Assembly (NCBI GenBank): GCA_035318745.1
Contig: DATHEA010000005.1
Span: 124,001 to 188,000 of the forward strand
Direction: 5' to 3'
Length of the DNA: 64,000 nt
DNA from: VRUE01 sp035318745
GTDB taxonomy: Bacteria > Actinomycetota > Thermoleophilia > Solirubrobacterales > 70-9
Below the pieces are notes generated by a model, which did no database searches, was not told the origin of the DNA, and was given only the letters and a program-made list of their open reading frames with translations. Below, in pieces: positions 60,253-64,000 of this stretch (the stretch's first letter is position 1; the number at the start of each line of letters is the position of its first letter). Position numbers and translations under genes: made by a program.

Positions 60253-61754
60253 ACGACCGCCACGCTACCGCCGCGGCGTGGGTCGCCGCCACCGCTCAGG
60301 GCCCCCGTCGTCCGATCGCGGGCAACCGCCTGCACGCCACCGAAGAAGAGGTTGATCCGCGGCCGCCTCAGAACTGGGATGCCACGCGCCTCGATCCGCG
60401 CCAGCGCCCCCTCGTCGATCCCAGGCTCGGCCTGGACGACTCCCTGCTCGAAGTGCAGGCGAGGGGCGCGCACGGCATCGCCGGCGCCCATCCCCTGCTC
60501 GACCGCACGCACCACCGTCTGCAGGATCGCCGAGCGGATCCGGTTGGAGCCGGCGCTCCCCAGGCCGAGCTCGATCTCGCCGTCGCGGCGCACCACCGTC
60601 GGCGCCATCATCGACGGCACGCGGCGTCCCGGCGCGATTGCGTGGAAGCCGAGCGGGTTGAGGTCCTCCTCGCCGAGCATGTTGTTGAGGATCACCCCGG
60701 TGCCGGGGACGAGGACGCCGGAGCCCGATCCGTTGGAGCAGGTGACGCTGGCACATGCTCCCTCGCCGTCGAGCACCGCGATGTGGGTGGTCGATCCGAG
60801 CAGATCGCCTGCCTTCAGGTCGAGGCGGGCAGGATCGAGCAGGGCATCCTCCAGGCCCGCGCCGTACAGGCCTTCGGCGAACTCCTCGCCGCGGGCGCTG
60901 TTGGCGGCGTCCATGGCGGCGACCAACTGCTCGGGGCCGCTCGTCTCCCCCAGCCGCTCGAGCAGGCCGAGCGAGTATGCGATCAGGATTCCACCCGAGG
61001 AGGGTGGCGGGTTGGTCAGGACTTCGGCACCGCGGAACGGGGCGTGGATCGGCTGACGCTCGATCGCCTCGTACTCCCCAAGGTCGGTGGCGCCCAGAGT
61101 GCCGCCGTGCGCGGAGACGTAGCTGCTCAGCGCGGTGGCGACCTCACCGCGGTAAAAGGGCTCGGCGCCCTCGGCACCGAAGCGTTCCAGCGCCTCGGCC
61201 AGCTCCGTGAAGCGGAAGACGTCCCCTTCGCCCAGTGGCCGCCCCTCGGGCGCGTAGAGCTGTCGGGTCTCGGCCAGCCGCCGATGGATCGGCCAGAGGA
61301 TCTCGAGGATGTAGGCCTGCTCGGCGTTGACCGGTGCGCCCTCGCGGGCGAGCTTCACGCCGGCCCGCGTCAGCTCGGCAAGTGGCGCCGTGCCGAAACG
61401 CTGCAGCGCCAACTCCAGGCCGGCAGCGGTTCCCGGCACGCCGCAGGACGCCGGTCCGACATAGAACGTCTGCACGGTCTCCTCGTCGAAGTGGACCGGA
61501 ACGGCGGCAAGCTCCACCCCGCGCGCGGTCCCGTCCTTGCCGGGCGCAGCGACGAAGAAGTCGAACAGGACCATCTCCTCGCCGCGGCTGACCATCATGA
61601 AGCCGCCGGCGCCGAAGCCGGTCAGGGGGCTCTCTACGGCGAAGGAGGCGAGGACTGCTGCGACTGCTGCGTCGACCGCGTTGCCGCCGGCGCGCAGGAC
61701 ATCGGCCCCCGCCTCGGCGGTAAGGGGGTGCCCCGCCGCGACGACGCCGGTCAT
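60249..61754 (-). CDS. ggt: Gamma-glutamyltranspeptidase family protein
   Basis: Ntn-hydrolase (501 aa) of the gamma-glutamyltransferase family, which cleaves gamma-glutamyl bonds as in glutathione. The precursor is expected to split before Thr in GSTTHIAVLDGEG near residue 340; SCGVPGTAAGLELALQRFG and PPSSGGILIAYSLGLL are further signatures. No signal peptide is visible, so it may act in the cytosol, unlike many relatives. It lies 10 bp after ftsZ ends and couples to the adenylate cyclase. Confidence 0.92.
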   Translation of the reverse strand: MTGVVAAGHPLTAEAGADVLRAGGNAVDAAVAAVLASFAVESPLTGFGAGGFMMVSRGEEMVLFDFFVAAPGKDGTARGVELAAVPVHFDEETVQTFYVGPASCGVPGTAAGLELALQRFGTAPLAELTRAGVKLAREGAPVNAEQAYILEILWPIHRRLAETRQLYAPEGRPLGEGDVFRFTELAEALERFGAEGAEPFYRGEVATALSSYVSAHGGTLGATDLGEYEAIERQPIHAPFRGAEVLTNPPPSSGGILIAYSLGLLERLGETSGPEQLVAAMDAANSARGEEFAEGLYGAGLEDALLDPARLDLKAGDLLGSTTHIAVLDGEGACASVTCSNGSGSGVLVPGTGVILNNMLGEEDLNPLGFHAIAPGRRVPSMMAPTVVRRDGEIELGLGSAGSNRIRSAILQTVVRAVEQGMGAGDAVRAPRLHFEQGVVQAEPGIDEGALARIEARGIPVLRRPRINLFFGGVQAVARDRTTGALSGGGDPRRGGSVAVV

Positions 61755-61764
61755 GGCGTATGGA

Positions 61765-63162
61765 CTAGCCGGGGAGGAACTCGGGGACGTCGAGGCTGCT
61801 CAGCTCGCCGGCCTTCTCGTTGCGCGGCGAGCGGCCACGGCCGGCGTCTTTGGTGCGACGGATCGTCGGCTCGGCGGCGCGGCGCGGCGCAGTCTGTCCG
61901 TCGAAGCGGGTGGCGACGACGGTGACCCAGATCTGGTCGCCCAGCTCCTCGTCGATGTTGGCGCCGAAGATGATGTTGGCGTCGGGATGGGCGGCCTCGC
62001 CGACCAGCTTCGCCGCCTCGCTGACTTCGACCAGCGAGAGGTCGGGGCCGCCGGTGATCGAGAGCAAGATCGCCCGCGCACCCTCCATCGAGGTCTCGAG
62101 CAAAGGCGAAGAGATCGCTTTCTCGGCGGCGAGCAGGCCGCGGCCCTCGCCGCTGCCCATGCCGATCCCGAGCAGCGCCCGGCCAGCGTCGGACATGATC
62201 GTCCGCACGTCGGCGAAGTCGAGGTTGATCAGCGCCGGCAGGGTGACCAGGTCGGAGATTCCCTGCACTCCCTGGCGCAGCACGTCGTCGGCGACCTGGA
62301 AGGCCTCGACCATCGAGGTGTGCTGGTCGAGCACCTCGAGCAGGCGGTCGTTGGGGACGACGATCAGGGTGTCGACCTCTGCCGCCAGCTCCTCGATCCC
62401 CTTGCCGGCCTGGTCGCCGCGCCGCGAGCCCTCGAAGCTGAACGGCTTGGTGACGATGCCGACGGTCAGCGCGCCGACCTCACGGGCGAGGCGGGCGATG
62501 ACCGGAGCGGCGCCGCTGCCGGTGCCGCCGCCGGCGCCGGCGGCGACGAAGACCATGTCGGATCCCTTGAGCAGGCGCTTGATCTTGTCCTGCTCCTCGA
62601 AGGCTGAACGGTGGCCGACCTGCGGGTCGGCGCCGGCGCCAAGGCCGCGCGTCTGCTCATCGCCGATGTGAACGGTGACGTCGGCGACGCAGAGCTGCAG
62701 CGACTGAAGATCGGTGTTGACGGCCATGAACTCGACTCCGGGCACGTTGGCGTCGACCATCCGGTTGACCGCGTTCACGCCGGCGCCCCCAACACCCACG
62801 ACCCGGATCACAGGCTGATGCGGCTCCCCCGAGCCAGGCGGCTCGTACTCAGGTTCCTCGCGGCCGTAGCGAGGGGTTTCAGAAGCTTTTTCAACTCGCG
62901 GAGCCGGTTCCTCGGAAAAGACCCGCTTCAGTCTTTCGGGCGGCGTTTCAGATGATCCAGCTTCCTTCGAAGAGGCTCCTCCCGTGGGTGGCGTGGAGGG
63001 TTGTCCCTCCGCCGGGTGAGGCGGAGGGCTGCCCTCCGCGACAGGACCCGCGGCTGAAGGCTCTGAGCCCTTGGCCGAATCGGCCGAGGCATCGTCAGAC
63101 GTAGAGCGAAAGAGGTCGGCGAGGGGACCCTCGCGCATACTCGCCCGCTTACGCCGACTCAT
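61765..63162 (-). CDS. ftsZ: Cell division protein FtsZ with long N-terminal extension
   Basis: Tubulin-like GTPase (465 aa) forming the division ring. The GTP motif AGAGGGTGSGAAPVIARLA lies near residue 215, the first Gly motif IRVVGVGGAGVNAVNRM at 119-135, and the T7 loop region LINLDFADVRTIMSDAG near 315. The tail SSLDVPEFLPG is the FtsA/SepF-binding peptide. The start at 63162 has GAGGAGG 9 bases upstream and overlaps the parA stop. About 116 disordered residues precede the GTPase domain, much longer than usual, and residues about 36-61 are encoded by a family C structured repeat. Confidence 0.94.
   Translation of the reverse strand: MSRRKRASMREGPLADLFRSTSDDASADSAKGSEPSAAGPVAEGSPPPHPAEGQPSTPPTGGASSKEAGSSETPPERLKRVFSEEPAPRVEKASETPRYGREEPEYEPPGSGEPHQPVIRVVGVGGAGVNAVNRMVDANVPGVEFMAVNTDLQSLQLCVADVTVHIGDEQTRGLGAGADPQVGHRSAFEEQDKIKRLLKGSDMVFVAAGAGGGTGSGAAPVIARLAREVGALTVGIVTKPFSFEGSRRGDQAGKGIEELAAEVDTLIVVPNDRLLEVLDQHTSMVEAFQVADDVLRQGVQGISDLVTLPALINLDFADVRTIMSDAGRALLGIGMGSGEGRGLLAAEKAISSPLLETSMEGARAILLSITGGPDLSLVEVSEAAKLVGEAAHPDANIIFGANIDEELGDQIWVTVVATRFDGQTAPRRAAEPTIRRTKDAGRGRSPRNEKAGELSSLDVPEFLPG
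62980..63055 (+). repeat. Structured element family C, copy 3 (inside ftsZ)
   Basis: Left box CTCCCGTGGGTGGCG and right box GACAGGACCCGCGG enclose a stem GGAGGG..CCCTCCGCC with its complement and loop GGGTGA. The element lies inside the ftsZ reading frame, antisense to it, and encodes residues about 36-61 of the disordered N-terminal extension (SPPPHPAEGQPSTPPTGG on the ftsZ strand). Wobble pairs again fall on the plus strand. Confidence 0.8.
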
Positions 63163-63982
63163 GTGCCAAAACCTCCTCAGCCAAGTCTCGATAGTAACCC
63201 GCGGCGTTGCTCTGCGGATCGTACTTGAGCACGCTGGCACCTTTGACCGGGGCCTCGGCGAATTTGATCGCCTTTTTGATACGTGAGCGGAAGACGAGGT
63301 CGCCGAAGTTCTCTTCGAGGATCTCCACCGCCTCCTTGGCGTGAACGGTGCGCGAGTCGAGCATCGTCGGCAGGATGCCCTCGATCCGCACCTCGGGGTT
63401 GAGGTTCTCCTGGATCATCGTCAGCGTGTTCTGGAGCTGGACCAGTCCGCGCATCGACAAATACTCGCACTGAACGGGGACGATCACCTTGTTGGCCGCG
63501 GTCAGCGCGTTGATCGTCAGCAGCCCGAGGCTGGGCGGCGTATCGATACAGACGAAGTCGTAGTCGCCGATGACCTCTTTCAGCGCCTTCTCCAGAGAGC
63601 GCTCGCGGCCGATCTTGGTGCTCATCGCGATCTCCGCACCGGCCAGGTCGATCGAGGCGACGGCGATGTCGATCTCGCGGTGCTGGATGATCTCGCTGAT
63701 CGGCATGTCGTTGACGAGCACGTCGTAGAGGCTCTTCTCGACCTTGTCCGGATCGATTCCCTGGCTCATCGTCAGGTTCCCCTGCGGGTCGAGGTCGATG
63801 CAGAGCACCCGGTGCCCCGACTCGGCAAAGGCAACGGCGAGATTCAAAGTGGTGGTCGTCTTGGCGACCCCGCCCTTCTGGTTGGCGAAGGCGATCACGT
63901 CGGCGTGCTTGGTGGGAACCTCGGCGACGGGCTCCTCCACGACAGCTTCATGACGACTGGGAGCGATCAGATCTCTCGGCAT
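63149..63982 (-). CDS. parA: ParA/Soj family chromosome-partitioning ATPase
   Basis: Deviant Walker-A ATPase (277 aa from the ATG at 63982). IAFANQKGGVAKTTTTLNLA carries the K-G-G-x-x-K-T motif with the signature first Lys, CIDLDPQGNLTMSQGI follows, and VCIDTPPSLGLLTINALTA is Walker B. The frame stays open upstream to the window edge (SEPERF before this Met), so the protein may start further upstream. ParA proteins position chromosomes or division proteins on the nucleoid. It overlaps ftsZ by 14 bp, so the two are translated together. Confidence 0.92.
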   Translation of the reverse strand: MPRDLIAPSRHEAVVEEPVAEVPTKHADVIAFANQKGGVAKTTTTLNLAVAFAESGHRVLCIDLDPQGNLTMSQGIDPDKVEKSLYDVLVNDMPISEIIQHREIDIAVASIDLAGAEIAMSTKIGRERSLEKALKEVIGDYDFVCIDTPPSLGLLTINALTAANKVIVPVQCEYLSMRGLVQLQNTLTMIQENLNPEVRIEGILPTMLDSRTVHAKEAVEILEENFGDLVFRSRIKKAIKFAEAPVKGASVLKYDPQSNAAGYYRDLAEEVLAHESA

Positions 63983-64000
63983 GAAGCGCTCGGGCTCAGA

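Overview
The window is GC-rich, densely coding bacterial chromosome with most genes on the minus strand. The order rpmE-prfA-prmC-tsaC ... wecA-atpI-atpBEFHAGDC, together with DipZ, an Rv1264-type adenylate cyclase and an Rv3030-3032-like polysaccharide trio, points to Actinomycetota. My best guess is a deep-branching class such as Thermoleophilia (Solirubrobacterales or relatives). That placement is inference; no rRNA or tRNA gene is present in the window to test it.

Layout. 1-4.8 kb: NDP-sugar pyrophosphorylase (cut by the window edge), UDP-glucose dehydrogenase, an LCP envelope-polymer ligase and an M20 peptidase. 5-12.2 kb: the complete F1Fo ATP synthase operon. 12.3-22 kb: a WecA-type initiator, asparagine synthetase, a sugar-1-phosphate transferase and a DUF354 glycosyltransferase (envelope glycan), then a LysE-type exporter, an unusual HEPN-like/GHMP-kinase fusion, serine hydroxymethyltransferase and a secreted lysyl-oxidase-like protein. 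22-26 kb: tsaC, prmC, prfA, a DUF1385 membrane protein and rpmE. 26-29 kb: a membrane GGDEF protein and a TetR/hydrolase divergent pair with a clear operator. 29.4-34.9 kb: polysaccharide deacetylase, an epimerase-glycosyltransferase fusion, a DegT aminotransferase, a DMT transporter and two small membrane proteins. 35-43 kb: an acyl-CoA/propionate catabolism block (ETF-QO, EtfA, EtfB, two-part methylmalonyl-CoA mutase, HAD phosphatase, thiolase). 43-52 kb: leucyl aminopeptidase, thioesterase, HxlR regulator, aldehyde and acyl-CoA dehydrogenases, DipZ, MeaB and an acyltransferase. 52.6-53.8 kb: a vapBC toxin-antitoxin module with its operator, beside an XRE regulator. 53.8-58.2 kb: GT4, GH57 and methyltransferase genes in the order of the mycobacterial methylglucose lipopolysaccharide genes, plus a second methyltransferase. 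58.1-64 kb: an AbiEi/DUF559 protein, adenylate cyclase, gamma-glutamyltransferase, FtsZ and ParA, the last four as one minus-strand operon.

How they work together. Three themes recur: envelope polysaccharide assembly, energy and acyl-CoA metabolism (ATP synthase, ETF chain, mutase with MeaB, dehydrogenases, thiolase), and cell division/signalling (ParA-FtsZ-GGT-cyclase).

The most unusual content is not protein-coding. At least five families of palindromic or structured elements sit between genes, often ending within a few bases of a stop codon. One family (29152-29330, about 36894-37050, 38019-38180) keeps a conserved core while its long outer stem and inner hairpin change sequence in every copy yet stay self-complementary, with G-U wobbles almost all on the plus strand. 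This is the pattern expected of a structured RNA. Another family (24648-24792, 35025-35110, 62980-63055) has one copy inside the FtsZ reading frame. I recognise neither as a described class.
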